Assembly (NCBI RefSeq): GCF_036178845.1
Contig: NZ_CP108070.1
Location: 7,502,001-7,566,000, forward strand
Direction: 5' to 3'
Source of the DNA: Streptomyces sp. NBC_00271
Lineage (GTDB): Bacteria; Actinomycetota; Actinomycetes; Streptomycetales; Streptomycetaceae
Length of the DNA stretch: 64,000 nt
Shown here: piece by piece, positions 8,358 to 16,983 of the stretch
How positions within the stretch are numbered: position 1 is the first letter of the stretch
Layout of the letters: every line of letters starts with the position of its first letter
Position numbers and translations under genes: made by a program
Notes under the pieces: generated by a model
Database searches by the model: none
Told to the model about the DNA's origin: nothing
What the model saw: only the letters and a program-made list of their open reading frames with translations

Positions 8358-9347
8358 ATGTCTTCGACCGAGCTGCCCGCCGCGCTGGCCACCACCGTCA
8401 CGCCGAGGGTCGGGACCGTCCGGGTCGCGGAGGGGGAGCGCCTGCGATCGGTCGGGCTGCCCGGGATCACCCTGACCGTGCGTTCGAGACCGCCCGCGCG
8501 CGAGGGACTGCCGCCCGCCCTGTACGTCCATGGGCTGGGCGGTTCTTCGCAGAACTGGTCGGCGCTGATGCCGCTGCTCGACGGGCTCGTGGACAGCGAG
8601 GCGCTCGATCTGCCCGGCTTCGGGGACTCGCCGCCGCCCGACGACGGCAACTACTCGGTGACCGGGCACGCGCGCGCGGTCATCCGTTATCTCGACGCGG
8701 CCGAGCGCGGCCCCGTGCACCTCTTCGGGAACTCGCTCGGCGGAGCGGTCGCGACGCGCGTCGCCGCCGTACGGCCCGACCTGGTCGAGACGCTCACCCT
8801 GATCTCGCCCGCGCTCCCGGAGATCCGCGCGCAGCGCACCGCGTGGCCGACGGCGCTGCTCTCGGTGCCGGGTGTGGCGCGGCTGTTCACCCGGCTCACC
8901 AAGGACTGGAGTGCCGAGCAGCGCGTCCGCGGGGTCATGGCGCTCTGTTACGGCGATCCCGGCATGGTGACGCCCGAGGGGTTCCGCGACGCGGTCGAGG
9001 AGATGGAGCGGCGGCTCGCGCTGCCCTACTTCTGGGACGCCATGGCGCGTTCGTCGCGCGGCCTGGTGAACGCGTACACGCTGGGCGGCCAGCACGGGCT
9101 GTGGCGCCAGGCCGAGCGGGTGCTCGCGCCGACGCTGCTCGTCTACGGCGGCCGTGACCAGCTCGTCGCCTACCGCATGGCCAGGCGCGCGGCGCGCGCC
9201 TTTCGCGACTCCCGGCTGCTGTCGCTGCCGGACGCGGGGCATGTCGCGATGATGGAGTACCCGGAGACGGTAGCCTCGGCGTTCCGCGAACTCCTCGCGG
9301 AAACGGGCGAGTTGACCTCCCCGGCCGGCGCGGACGCGGGGAGCTGA
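8358..9347 (+). CDS. Alpha/beta hydrolase
   Basis: The 329-aa product has LYVHGLGGSSQNW (oxyanion loop) near residue 55, nucleophile elbow GNSLGG near residue 124, acid in YGGRDQLV near residue 265 and catalytic His in DAGHVAMMEYP near residue 297. It is therefore a complete Ser-His-Asp hydrolase with a lid region between; substrate unknown. No SD precedes the ATG. TAACAT at 8346-8351 ends six bases before it, which suggests leaderless transcription. The downstream DUF3152 gene begins nine bases after the stop, so the two are probably co-transcribed. Confidence 0.87.
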   Translation: MSSTELPAALATTVTPRVGTVRVAEGERLRSVGLPGITLTVRSRPPAREGLPPALYVHGLGGSSQNWSALMPLLDGLVDSEALDLPGFGDSPPPDDGNYSVTGHARAVIRYLDAAERGPVHLFGNSLGGAVATRVAAVRPDLVETLTLISPALPEIRAQRTAWPTALLSVPGVARLFTRLTKDWSAEQRVRGVMALCYGDPGMVTPEGFRDAVEEMERRLALPYFWDAMARSSRGLVNAYTLGGQHGLWRQAERVLAPTLLVYGGRDQLVAYRMARRAARAFRDSRLLSLPDAGHVAMMEYPETVASAFRELLAETGELTSPAGADAGS

Positions 9348-9355
9348 GGCGGGGC

Positions 9356-11053
9356 GTGGGACGTCACAGTCGCCGGGGGCGGGCCGGTAAGAGCGACACG
9401 GGGGAACTGCCGAGGGTTCCTGCACCCGGTGCCGCACCGGGCACGGCTCAAGGGGTGGCGCCGGGTGCGGGCCCGGCGGCGACCTCGCCGCAGGGGGCCA
9501 CGCGAGGCCCCCTGGGCCCACAACCACCGGGACCTCGACGCCCCGCGCCGACCGGCCCTCCGCCGCCCGGAACTCCCCACCCCCAGGACGGCACGCCGGT
9601 GCACGGTGTGCCGCGTTATCCGGACGGGACCCCCGCGCACGGCTTCCCGCGTCTTCCGGACGGCACGCCGGCGCACGGCTTCCCGCGGATGGCGAACGGG
9701 ACTCCGGTGCAGGGTGTTCCGCGTCTCCAGGACGGGACCCCCGCGCACGGCGTGCCGCGTTATCCGGACGGGACTCCCGCGCACGGCTTCCCGCGTCTTC
9801 CCGACGGCACGCCGGTCCACGGTGTTCCGCGGTTCGCCGATGGGACGCCCGTGCACGGCATCCCCCGTATGACCGGCGGTGCGCCCGCTCGTGAGGTGCC
9901 CCGCTCGCCGGACGGCACCCCCGCGCGTGGGGTGCCCCAGGCGCGTGCGGGACACCCCGAGCAGCGTGAACCCGGCGGTGGCTGGGGCGCGTTCAGGGGT
10001 GGCCCGCGGACGGCGGGGGCCGCGGGCGGCGGCCCGCAGGCCATGCCGCAGGCGGCGCCGCACGGCATGCCGCAGGGGGCACCCGGACCACGCATTCCCC
10101 GGCAGCGGCAGGAGGCCGACGCCGGGCTCGGACCCGGCCCGGGGCTCCGGCAGGCCTACGTCGACGCCTTCGACGAGAGCGAGAGCGACAACGAAGGCAG
10201 GACCGGGACCGACGAGCCGGGGACCGAGGAGGCGGAGAAGGGCAAGGGCGTCAAGGGGCGGGCGTTCACCGGAATCGCCGCGGCCGCCGTCACCACCGTG
10301 CTCGCCGTGGTGGTGGCCGGACAGGTCGCCGCCGGGCGGCACGACGCCACCGCGCAGACGCAGTCCGCCGCCGGTGGCGGACTGGACGCCCGCGCGTCCG
10401 CCCCGCCCGGTGACACCGGTTCGACCCCGTCCGCGACGCCGAGCGCGACACCGCTCACGTACGACCAGAAGATGGGCGTGCGGTACCCGCTCAGCGCCAC
10501 CCTCAAGGCCTCGGGGAAGTTCGACGCCGTCCGCGGGTTCGACAAGGCACCCGGAAAGGGACAGAAGTACACGTACCGGGTGGACGTGGAGAGCGGCCTC
10601 GGCCTCGACGCCGCCCTCTTCGCGCAGGCCGTCCAGAAGACGCTGAACGACAAACGGAGTTGGGCCCACAACGGCGCCCGTACCTTCGAGCGGATCTCCT
10701 CCGGCAAGCCCGACTTCGTGATCACGCTGGCCAGCCCCGGCACCACCGCCGAGTGGTGCGCCAAGTCCGGACTGGACACGACCGAGGACAACGTGTCGTG
10801 CGACTCGGCCTCCACCGAGCGCGTGATGATCAACGCGTACCGCTGGGCGCAGGGCTCCAAGACCTACGGTGACGCGATTCACCCGTATCGGCAGATGCTC
10901 ATCAACCACGAGGTCGGCCACCGCCTCGGATACGGCCATGTCACCTGCGACAAGGACGGCGAGCTCGCGCCCGTCATGCAGCAGCAGACCAAGTTCCTCG
11001 ACCATGACGGAATCCACTGTCGGGCCAACCCCTGGCCCTATCCGGGGAGTTGA
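9356..11053 (+). CDS. DUF3152 protein with metzincin-like HExxHxxGxxH motif and 12-residue repeats
   Basis: The 565-aa product has three parts. Residues about 1-300 are Pro/Gly/Arg-rich and contain ten tandem 12-residue units of the type DGTPxHGxPRxP. One transmembrane helix (TGIAAAAVTTVLAVVVAGQV) lies near residues 303-325. The extracytoplasmic C-terminal DUF3152 domain (about 360-565) carries INHEVGHRLGYGH, where His518, Glu519, His522 and His528 fit the HExxHxxGxxH zinc signature. Four Cys may form disulfides. The orientation (basic N-terminus, no signal peptide) puts the repeats in the cytoplasm. Protease activity is inference from the motif. The GTG start has GAGG six bases upstream. The mycobacterial counterpart, from memory, is Rv3207c. 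Confidence 0.88.
   Translation: MGRHSRRGRAGKSDTGELPRVPAPGAAPGTAQGVAPGAGPAATSPQGATRGPLGPQPPGPRRPAPTGPPPPGTPHPQDGTPVHGVPRYPDGTPAHGFPRLPDGTPAHGFPRMANGTPVQGVPRLQDGTPAHGVPRYPDGTPAHGFPRLPDGTPVHGVPRFADGTPVHGIPRMTGGAPAREVPRSPDGTPARGVPQARAGHPEQREPGGGWGAFRGGPRTAGAAGGGPQAMPQAAPHGMPQGAPGPRIPRQRQEADAGLGPGPGLRQAYVDAFDESESDNEGRTGTDEPGTEEAEKGKGVKGRAFTGIAAAAVTTVLAVVVAGQVAAGRHDATAQTQSAAGGGLDARASAPPGDTGSTPSATPSATPLTYDQKMGVRYPLSATLKASGKFDAVRGFDKAPGKGQKYTYRVDVESGLGLDAALFAQAVQKTLNDKRSWAHNGARTFERISSGKPDFVITLASPGTTAEWCAKSGLDTTEDNVSCDSASTERVMINAYRWAQGSKTYGDAIHPYRQMLINHEVGHRLGYGHVTCDKDGELAPVMQQQTKFLDHDGIHCRANPWPYPGS
9587..9946 (+). repeat. Ten tandem 36-bp units in the DUF3152 gene
   Basis: Ten in-frame 12-codon units, consensus DGTP(A/V)HG(V/F)PR(x)P, run without interruption. 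The last two units have drifted most. DNA identity between units is high for units 1, 2, 5 and 6, which points to recent copying. Confidence 0.9.
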
Positions 11054-11085
11054 CGGAGGGGGCGCGGGGGACCGCTGGGGCCACG

Positions 11086-11122
11086 TTGACATGCTCCGAA
11101 AGTTCGTTCATATTTCTGCGCA
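11086..11122 (+). promoter_or_regulatory. Candidate promoter giving a leaderless leader-peptide mRNA
   Basis: A perfect TTGACA at 11086-11091 is followed, after 17 bases, by CATATT (11109-11114). The A of the ATG at 11122 lies seven bases further, exactly where transcription would start. This is the only consensus -35 seen in the intergenic region before the ABC transporter operon. Confidence 0.5.
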
Positions 11123-11214
11123 TGTGGTCTAGTCATGCTGTCCGTCGCGCCGCCATCGAGCTGGCGCTGATCGGCGTGACCGCGCTCTGCGTCGCAGACA
11201 TCCACTGTCGCTGA
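11122..11214 (+). CDS. Candidate leader peptide (30 aa) upstream of the peptide ABC transporter
   Basis: The frame encodes 30 residues: MWSSHAVRRAAIELALI, then GVTALCVADIHCR. It combines two arginines, a hydrophobic core and two cysteines (residues 23 and 29) close to the stop. No SD is present, but a TTGACA promoter places the transcription start at the ATG. Short Cys-containing leader peptides are known in actinobacteria upstream of sulfur and transport genes, where translation controls the downstream genes. It ends 178 bases before the lipoprotein start. The regulatory role is inference. Confidence 0.55.
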   Translation: MWSSHAVRRAAIELALIGVTALCVADIHCR

Positions 11215-11392
11215 CGCCCGCCCTTGGCGTGTGCGTCGTGCTTCCGCTTCCGTCGTGACCCTGGGTGACCGTATTGGTCCCTGGTTTTCCGACTTCGCGA
11301 CCTTTTTGACGACCTGACGCCGGGGCAGACGTTCGTTCACTTCCGTCTCACTCCTCGTCAATCTGTCTCATCATTCGAGAGGTCGTCTTCCG

Positions 11393-13111
11393 ATGCGTCA
11401 ACCGTCCGTCATAGCCCGCCGCGTGGCCGCGGCATCCGTCACCCTGGTCGTGGCAGCGGGCGCGGCCGCCTGCGGGCCGAAGGACAACGATGCCAAGGGC
11501 GCCGGTGGCGACTCCAAGCCGCAGAAGGGAGGCACGCTCACCGTCCTCAACGCCAACCCGCAGGAGGACTTCGACCCGGCGCGCCTCTACACCTCCGGCG
11601 GCGGCAACGTTCCCTCCCTCGTCTTCCGTACGCTGACCACGCGCAACCGCGAGAGCGGGTCCGCCGGCGCCAAGGTCGTCCCGGACCTCGCCACCGACAC
11701 CGGCCGCCCGAGCGAGAACGCGACCGTGTGGACGTACACCCTGAAGAAGGGCCTCAAGTACGAGGACGGTACGCCGATCACCTCCGCCGACATCAAGTAC
11801 GGCATCGAGCGTTCCTTCGCGGCCGAGCTCTCCGGCGGAGCGCCCTACCTGCGGGACTGGCTCATCGGCGGAGCCGACTACCAGGGGCCGTACAAGGACA
11901 AGAAGGGCCTCGCTTCGATCGAGACCCCGGACGACCTGACCATCGTCTTCCACCTGAACAAGCCCGAGGGCGAGTTCCCCTACCTCGCCACGCAGACGCA
12001 GTTCACGCCCGTCCCGAAGGCCAAGGACAACGGCACGAAGTACGAGGAGCACCCGATCTCCTCCGGCCCGTACAAGGTCGTCAAGAACGAGAACGACGGC
12101 GAGCGGCTCACCCTGGAGCGCAACACCTACTGGTCCGCGGCCACCGACGCCGAGCGCAAGGCCTACCCGGACAAGATCGACGTACGGTCGGGCCTGGACT
12201 CCTCCGTGATCAACCAGCGGCTGTCCGCGTCCCAGGGCGCGGATGCCGCCGCCGTCACCACGGACACCAACCTCGGCCCGGCCGAGCTGGCCAAGGTGAC
12301 GGGTGACAAGGCGCTGGCGGCACGCGTCGGCACCGGGCACTTCGGCTACACCAACTACATCGCCTTCAACCCGAAGGTGAAGCCGTTCGACGACCCGAAG
12401 GTGCGGCAGGCGATCGCGTACGCCGTCGACCGTTCGTCGGTGATCAACGCGGCCGGTGGTTCGTCGCTGGCCGAGGCCGCGACCACGTACCTGCCGAACC
12501 AGAAGTCCTTCGGCTACACGCCCTACGACCACTTCCCGGCGGGCGCGTCCGGCAACCCGGCCAAGGCCAAGGAACTGCTGAAGGAGGCCGGTCACCCGAA
12601 CGGGATCACCGTCACCCTCACGCACTCCAACGACAAGGACTTCGAGACCAGCCCGGAGATCGCGACCGCCCTCCAGGACGCCCTGAAGAAGGCCGGGATC
12701 ACGGTCAAGCTCCAGGGCCTGGAGATCAACGACTACAAGGACAAGATCCACAGCGTCAAGAGCGAGCCGGGCTTCTTCCTCGCCCACTGGGGTGCCGACT
12801 GGCCCTCCGGCGGCCCCTTCCTGGCCCCGATCTTCGACGGCCGCCAGATCGTCAAGGACGGCGCCAACTTCAACACCGGCTTCCTCGACGACAAGTCCGT
12901 CAACGGCGAGATCGACGCGATCAACAAGTTGACGAATCTCGACGAGGCCGCCCAGCGTTGGGGCGCACTGGACAAGAAGATCGGCGAGCAGGCCCTGACC
13001 GTGCCGCTGTTCCACCCCGTCTACAAGCGCCTGTACGGCAGCGCGGTCAAGAACATCGTGATCAGCGACTGGACCGGCGTGCTGGACATCTCCCAGGTCG
13101 CGGTGAAGTAG
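11393..13111 (+). CDS. ABC transporter substrate-binding lipoprotein (family 5, oligopeptide type)
   Basis: The 572-aa product begins with a lipoprotein signal (MRQPSVIARRVAAASVTLVVAA, lipobox AAAC with Cys near 28) and then shows the SBP_bac_5 pattern: GGTLTVLNANPQEDFDPARLY, the DGTPITSADIKYGIERSF segment, and DDPKVRQAIAYAVDR. Such proteins bind oligopeptides, dipeptides or nickel outside the membrane and deliver them to the permeases. It is the first gene of a four-gene operon; the next gene starts four bases after its stop. An AGAGG site lies about ten bases before the ATG. Ligand identity is unknown. Confidence 0.92.
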   Translation: MRQPSVIARRVAAASVTLVVAAGAAACGPKDNDAKGAGGDSKPQKGGTLTVLNANPQEDFDPARLYTSGGGNVPSLVFRTLTTRNRESGSAGAKVVPDLATDTGRPSENATVWTYTLKKGLKYEDGTPITSADIKYGIERSFAAELSGGAPYLRDWLIGGADYQGPYKDKKGLASIETPDDLTIVFHLNKPEGEFPYLATQTQFTPVPKAKDNGTKYEEHPISSGPYKVVKNENDGERLTLERNTYWSAATDAERKAYPDKIDVRSGLDSSVINQRLSASQGADAAAVTTDTNLGPAELAKVTGDKALAARVGTGHFGYTNYIAFNPKVKPFDDPKVRQAIAYAVDRSSVINAAGGSSLAEAATTYLPNQKSFGYTPYDHFPAGASGNPAKAKELLKEAGHPNGITVTLTHSNDKDFETSPEIATALQDALKKAGITVKLQGLEINDYKDKIHSVKSEPGFFLAHWGADWPSGGPFLAPIFDGRQIVKDGANFNTGFLDDKSVNGEIDAINKLTNLDEAAQRWGALDKKIGEQALTVPLFHPVYKRLYGSAVKNIVISDWTGVLDISQVAVK

Positions 13112-13115
13112 CGCC

Positions 13116-14222
13116 GTGAGCGAGGCAATCGTCGCCTCTCAGGCCCCCGGGACGGACCTCGCGTCCGTCCCGGGGGCCTCGGGGGCCCGTCAGTTCTGGC
13201 GGCGGCTGCGCGCACAGCGCGCCGCCCTCGTCGCGGCGGGCGTCGTCGCACTGCTCGTCCTGCTCGCGCTCGCCGCCCCGCTGCTCACGGCGATCGAGGG
13301 CCAGGACCCGACCACCTACCACCCGTCCCTCATCGACTCGGCGCGCGGCGGTGTGCCCGTGGGCTCGTTCGGCGGCGTCAGCGGCGACCACTGGCTCGGC
13401 GTCGAACCGCAGACAGGCCGCGACCTCTTCGCCCGGCTCGTGTACGGCGCCCGGGTCTCGCTGGGAGTCGCGCTGGGGGCGACCGTCGTCCAGGTCCTCG
13501 TCGGTGTCGTGGTGGGCGTCGCGGCCGCACTCGGCAACCGATGGATCGATCAACTGTTGAGCCGGATCACCGACATCTTCGTCGCGATGCCGTTGATGAT
13601 CATGTCGCTGGCCCTGCTGGCGATCGTGCCCAGCAGCTTCCCGCGGCCCTTGCTGGTCGCGCTCGTCATCGGCCTGATCGCCTGGGGCAACACCGCGAAG
13701 ATCGTGCGCGCCCAGACCCTCACCCTCAAGGGACTGGACTACGTCTCCGCCGCGCGGCTCAGCGGCTGGAACACCTGGCGCATCGCGCGCCGCGAACTCC
13801 TGCCCGGACTGGCCGCCCCCGTCATCACCTATGCCGCGCTCCTCGTGCCGATGAACATCTCGGCCGAGGCCGCGCTGTCCTTCCTCGGCGTCGGAGTGAA
13901 GCCCCCGACGCCGTCCTGGGGGCAGATGCTCACAGCCGCCAATGTCTGGTACCAGGCGGCCCCGCAGTACCTGCTGCTGCCCGCCGGGGCGCTCTTGGTG
14001 ACCGTGCTGGCCCTGACCGTCCTCGGCGACGGCGTCCGCACGGCCCTGGACCCGCGCGCGGCCTCGCGCCTGCGCGTCGGCACGGGCCGCAAGCGGGAGG
14101 CCAAGGCGGACGCGGATTCCAAGAAAGCCGCGATGGACGCGGACTCCAAGAAGGCCGCGGCGGACGCGGACTCCAAGAAGGCCGCGGCGGACGCGAGCGT
14201 CGAGAAGGAGGCCAAGGCATGA
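13116..14222 (+). CDS. ABC transporter permease (DppC/OppC type) with repetitive C-terminal tail
   Basis: The 368-aa permease has an N-terminal helix (VAAGVVALLVLLALAAPLL) and a core of five or so membrane helices with the EAA loop around GLDYVSAARLSGWNTWRI, where it contacts the ATPase. Unusually, the C-terminus (residues 330-365) is a charged tail of four 9-residue units (A-D-A-D-S-K-K-A-A type) ending EKEAKA, absent from usual family members. The start is GTG. The stop overlaps the next gene's ATG by ATGA, indicating translational coupling. Confidence 0.92.
   Translation: MSEAIVASQAPGTDLASVPGASGARQFWRRLRAQRAALVAAGVVALLVLLALAAPLLTAIEGQDPTTYHPSLIDSARGGVPVGSFGGVSGDHWLGVEPQTGRDLFARLVYGARVSLGVALGATVVQVLVGVVVGVAAALGNRWIDQLLSRITDIFVAMPLMIMSLALLAIVPSSFPRPLLVALVIGLIAWGNTAKIVRAQTLTLKGLDYVSAARLSGWNTWRIARRELLPGLAAPVITYAALLVPMNISAEAALSFLGVGVKPPTPSWGQMLTAANVWYQAAPQYLLLPAGALLVTVLALTVLGDGVRTALDPRAASRLRVGTGRKREAKADADSKKAAMDADSKKAAADADSKKAAADASVEKEAKA
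14103..14210 (+). repeat. Four 27-bp tandem units in the permease tail
   Basis: Four in-frame nine-codon units encode K/A-A/M-D-A-D-S-K-K-A; the last is diverged. The unit length keeps frame, so copy number could vary without breaking the gene. Confidence 0.85.
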
Positions 14223-15217
14223 GCGGCTTCGGAGGATTCGTCCTGCGCCGCGCCGTCGGCACCGTGATCACCCTGCTCGCCATCTCGGTGATCGTCTACG
14301 TCGTCTTCTACGCCACCCCCGGCAACGTCGCCCAGATCACCTGCGGCCCGCGCTGCTCTCCGGAACAAGTGCACCAGGTCGCCCAGCAGTTGAGGCTCGA
14401 CGACCCGCTGTACGTGCGCTACTGGCACTTCCTGCAGGGCATCCTCGTCGGCCAGGACTTCTCCACCGGCACCTCGGTGGAGCACTGCTCGGCGCCCTGT
14501 CTCGGTCTGTCGTACCAGGGCGACACCCAGGTCACCCAGCTGATCCTGGCGAAGCTGCCGGTCAGCCTGTCCCTCGTGTTCGGCGCGATGGTGCTGTGGC
14601 TGATCCTCGGCGTCGGCACCGGCATCCTCTCCGCGTGGCGGCGCGGCCGGCTCACCGAGCGCGTGCTGACCGGCATCACCCTCGCGGGCGTCGCCACCCC
14701 GGTCTTCGTGATCGGCCTGGTGCTCATGATCGTCGTCTGCGGCCAGCTGCAACTGCTGCCCTTCCCGCAGTACGTCGGCTTCACCGACGACCCCGAACAG
14801 TGGGCCTGGAACCTGCTGCTGCCCTGGCTCTCCCTCGCCCTCATCGAGGCCGCCGCGTTCGCCCGGCTGACCAGGGCCGCGATGCTGGAGACCCTCGCCG
14901 AGGACCACATCCGGACCTTCCGGGCCTACGGCGTCGGCGAGCGGTCGATCATCGGGCGGCACGCGCTGCGCGGGGCGTTCGCGCCGATCATCGCGCTGAA
15001 CGCCAACAACGTCGGCTCGGCGGTCGGCGGCGCGGTGCTCACCGAGACGCTCTTCGGACTGCCCGGCATCGGACAGGAGCTGGTGCACGCGGTGAACGTC
15101 GTCGATCTGCCGGTGGTCGTCGGCATGGTCCTGGTCATCGGCTTCTTCGTGGTCATCGCCAACGCCGTCGCGGACGTGCTGTACGCGGTGGCCGACCGAC
15201 GGGTGGTGCTCGTATGA
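14219..15217 (+). CDS. ABC transporter permease (DppB/OppB type)
   Basis: The 332-aa product starts with a membrane helix (AVGTVITLLAISVIVYVVFYA) followed by the ATPGN motif region of DppB-type permeases, an extracytoplasmic loop with two Cys pairs (CGPRC and CSAPC), several further helices and the EAA-loop segment LAEDHIRTFRAYGVGERSII. It forms the channel with the DppC-type permease. Its ATG overlaps the previous stop and its own stop overlaps the ATPase start, both by ATGA, so the three are translated in a coupled way. Confidence 0.93.
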   Translation: MSGFGGFVLRRAVGTVITLLAISVIVYVVFYATPGNVAQITCGPRCSPEQVHQVAQQLRLDDPLYVRYWHFLQGILVGQDFSTGTSVEHCSAPCLGLSYQGDTQVTQLILAKLPVSLSLVFGAMVLWLILGVGTGILSAWRRGRLTERVLTGITLAGVATPVFVIGLVLMIVVCGQLQLLPFPQYVGFTDDPEQWAWNLLLPWLSLALIEAAAFARLTRAAMLETLAEDHIRTFRAYGVGERSIIGRHALRGAFAPIIALNANNVGSAVGGAVLTETLFGLPGIGQELVHAVNVVDLPVVVGMVLVIGFFVVIANAVADVLYAVADRRVVLV

Positions 15218-16794
15218 GCCTGGTGGAAGTCACCGACCTGACGGTCGGGTTCGGATCGCTGCGCGCCGTCGACGGCCTGTCCTTCCGGCTGGAGAAGGGC
15301 GCCGCGCTGGGCCTGGTCGGCGAGTCCGGCTCGGGCAAGTCCACGGTCGCCTCGGCCCTCCTGGGGCTGCACCGCGGCACGGGAGCCGACGTCGGCGGCT
15401 CGGTGCGCGTGGCCGGCATCGACGTACAGGAGGCGTCCGACGCCGAACTGCGGCGGCTGCGCGGCGGGAAGGCCGCCATGGTCTTCCAGGACCCCCTGTC
15501 GTCCCTCGACCCGTACTACGCGGTCGGCGACCAGATCGCCGAGGTGTACCGGGTGCACGTGAAGGTCTCCCGGCGTGCCGCACGCGCGCGTGCCGTCGAG
15601 GTGCTCGACCGCGTCGGCATCCCGGACGCCGCGCGCCGGGCGCGCTCCCGGCCGCACGAGTTCAGTGGCGGTATGCGCCAGCGCGCACTGATCGCGATGG
15701 CGCTGGCCTGCGAACCCGACCTGCTGATCGCCGACGAGCCGACCACGGCCCTCGACGTGACCGTCCAGGCCCAGATCCTCGACCTGCTGCACACGCTGCG
15801 CGAGGAGACCGGAATGGGCCTGCTCCTCGTCACGCACGACGTGGGTGTCGCCGCCGAGAGCGTCGACGAGATCCTGGTCATGCGGCACGGGCGGGCCGTC
15901 GAGCACGGCCTCGTCGGTGCCGTCCTGGGGGCGCCCGCGCAGGCGTACACCCAGGAACTCCTCGGCGCGGTGCCCCGTGTGGACGCGCCGCGCACCGCCT
16001 CCGCGGTGACGGAGGAGGTGGTTCTCGAGGCGAGCGGCCTGCGGCGCGAATTCGGACGCGGGAAGAAGGCGTTCGCGGCCGTCGACGACGTGTCGCTGAC
16101 GATCCACCGGGGCGAGACCCTCGGGATCGTGGGGGAGAGCGGCAGCGGCAAGACCACCCTGGGACGGATGCTCGTGGGGCTGCTGGAGCCCACGGCGGGG
16201 GAGATCAAGCCCGGCGGAGGCGTGCGCCCGGACGTCCAGATGGTCTTCCAGGACCCCGTCTCCTCCCTCAACCCGCGCCGCAGCGTGGGCGAGTCGATCG
16301 CCGATCCGCTGCGCGCGCAGGGGGAACGGGACGAGGGGCGCATTCGGGGGCGTGTACGGGAACTGTTGGAGCGCGTGGGGCTCGAAGCGGCGCACTACGA
16401 CCGCTACCCGCACGAGTTCAGCGGCGGACAGCGCCAGCGCGTCGGCATCGCCCGGGCGCTCGCCGCCGACCCACGCGTCATCGTCTGCGACGAACCGGTC
16501 TCCGCGCTCGACGTCACCACTCAGGCCCAGGTGATCGCCCTGCTCGCCGAACTGCAACGGGAACTCGGGCTCGCGCTCGTGTTCGTGGCGCACGACCTCG
16601 CGGTCGTCCGGCAGGTCAGCGACCGGGTCGCGGTGATGCGACGCGGCCGGATCGTCGAGTACGGGCCCGCCGACGAGGTCTACGAGTCGCCGCGCGACCC
16701 GTACACCAAGCAACTGCTGGCCGCCGTACCGGCGCTGGACCCGGAGGTCGCGGCGCAGCGACGGACGGCCCGGAGGCAGCTGACGGCGGTGTGA
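15214..16794 (+). CDS. ABC transporter fused dual ATP-binding protein (DppD-DppF type)
   Basis: The 526-aa protein has two complete nucleotide-binding domains. The first has Walker [10 protein letters not shown] near residue 36, signature [10 protein letters not shown] near 150 and Walker [13 protein letters not shown] near 170. The second has GESGSGKTT near 308, [10 protein letters not shown] near 402 and [12 protein letters not shown] near 425. It is equivalent to separate DppD and DppF subunits in one chain. It energises import by the lipoprotein and permeases encoded upstream. The gene ends the operon and is followed by a hairpin at 16871-16904. Confidence 0.94.
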   Translation: MSLVEVTDLTVGFGSLRAVDGLSFRLEKGAALGLVGESGSGKSTVASALLGLHRGTGADVGGSVRVAGIDVQEASDAELRRLRGGKAAMVFQDPLSSLDPYYAVGDQIAEVYRVHVKVSRRAARARAVEVLDRVGIPDAARRARSRPHEFSGGMRQRALIAMALACEPDLLIADEPTTALDVTVQAQILDLLHTLREETGMGLLLVTHDVGVAAESVDEILVMRHGRAVEHGLVGAVLGAPAQAYTQELLGAVPRVDAPRTASAVTEEVVLEASGLRREFGRGKKAFAAVDDVSLTIHRGETLGIVGESGSGKTTLGRMLVGLLEPTAGEIKPGGGVRPDVQMVFQDPVSSLNPRRSVGESIADPLRAQGERDEGRIRGRVRELLERVGLEAAHYDRYPHEFSGGQRQRVGIARALAADPRVIVCDEPVSALDVTTQAQVIALLAELQRELGLALVFVAHDLAVVRQVSDRVAVMRRGRIVEYGPADEVYESPRDPYTKQLLAAVPALDPEVAAQRRTARRQLTAV

Positions 16795-16870
16795 TGCAAC
16801 GTGACTGGTTGATCTCGTAGCGCGACAGAACGCGACCCGCACGGGAAAGTTACGACCGTTCACCCCTTTT

Positions 16871-16904
16871 GGTGGCGCGATGGACAACCGTCCGTCGCGC
16901 CACC
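16871..16904 (+). terminator. GC-rich hairpin after the ABC transporter operon
   Basis: The arms 16871-16885 and 16890-16904 pair over 15 base pairs with one wobble around an AACC loop. No U-tract follows. It lies 77 bases past the ATPase stop and before the glycosyltransferase gene, so it probably separates the two operons. Confidence 0.55.
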
Positions 16905-16983
16905 GCCCTGTGCGCATACGTTCTTCCCGCTGCGAGCCGCCGGGTCAACGGCGGCTCCCCATAGGGAGATCGGGGGTGCACTG

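Noticed and set aside
9587..9946. Regular 36-base repeats that could suggest a CRISPR array
   Set aside because: The units are contiguous without spacers and are in frame within a protein gene, giving a 12-residue protein repeat.
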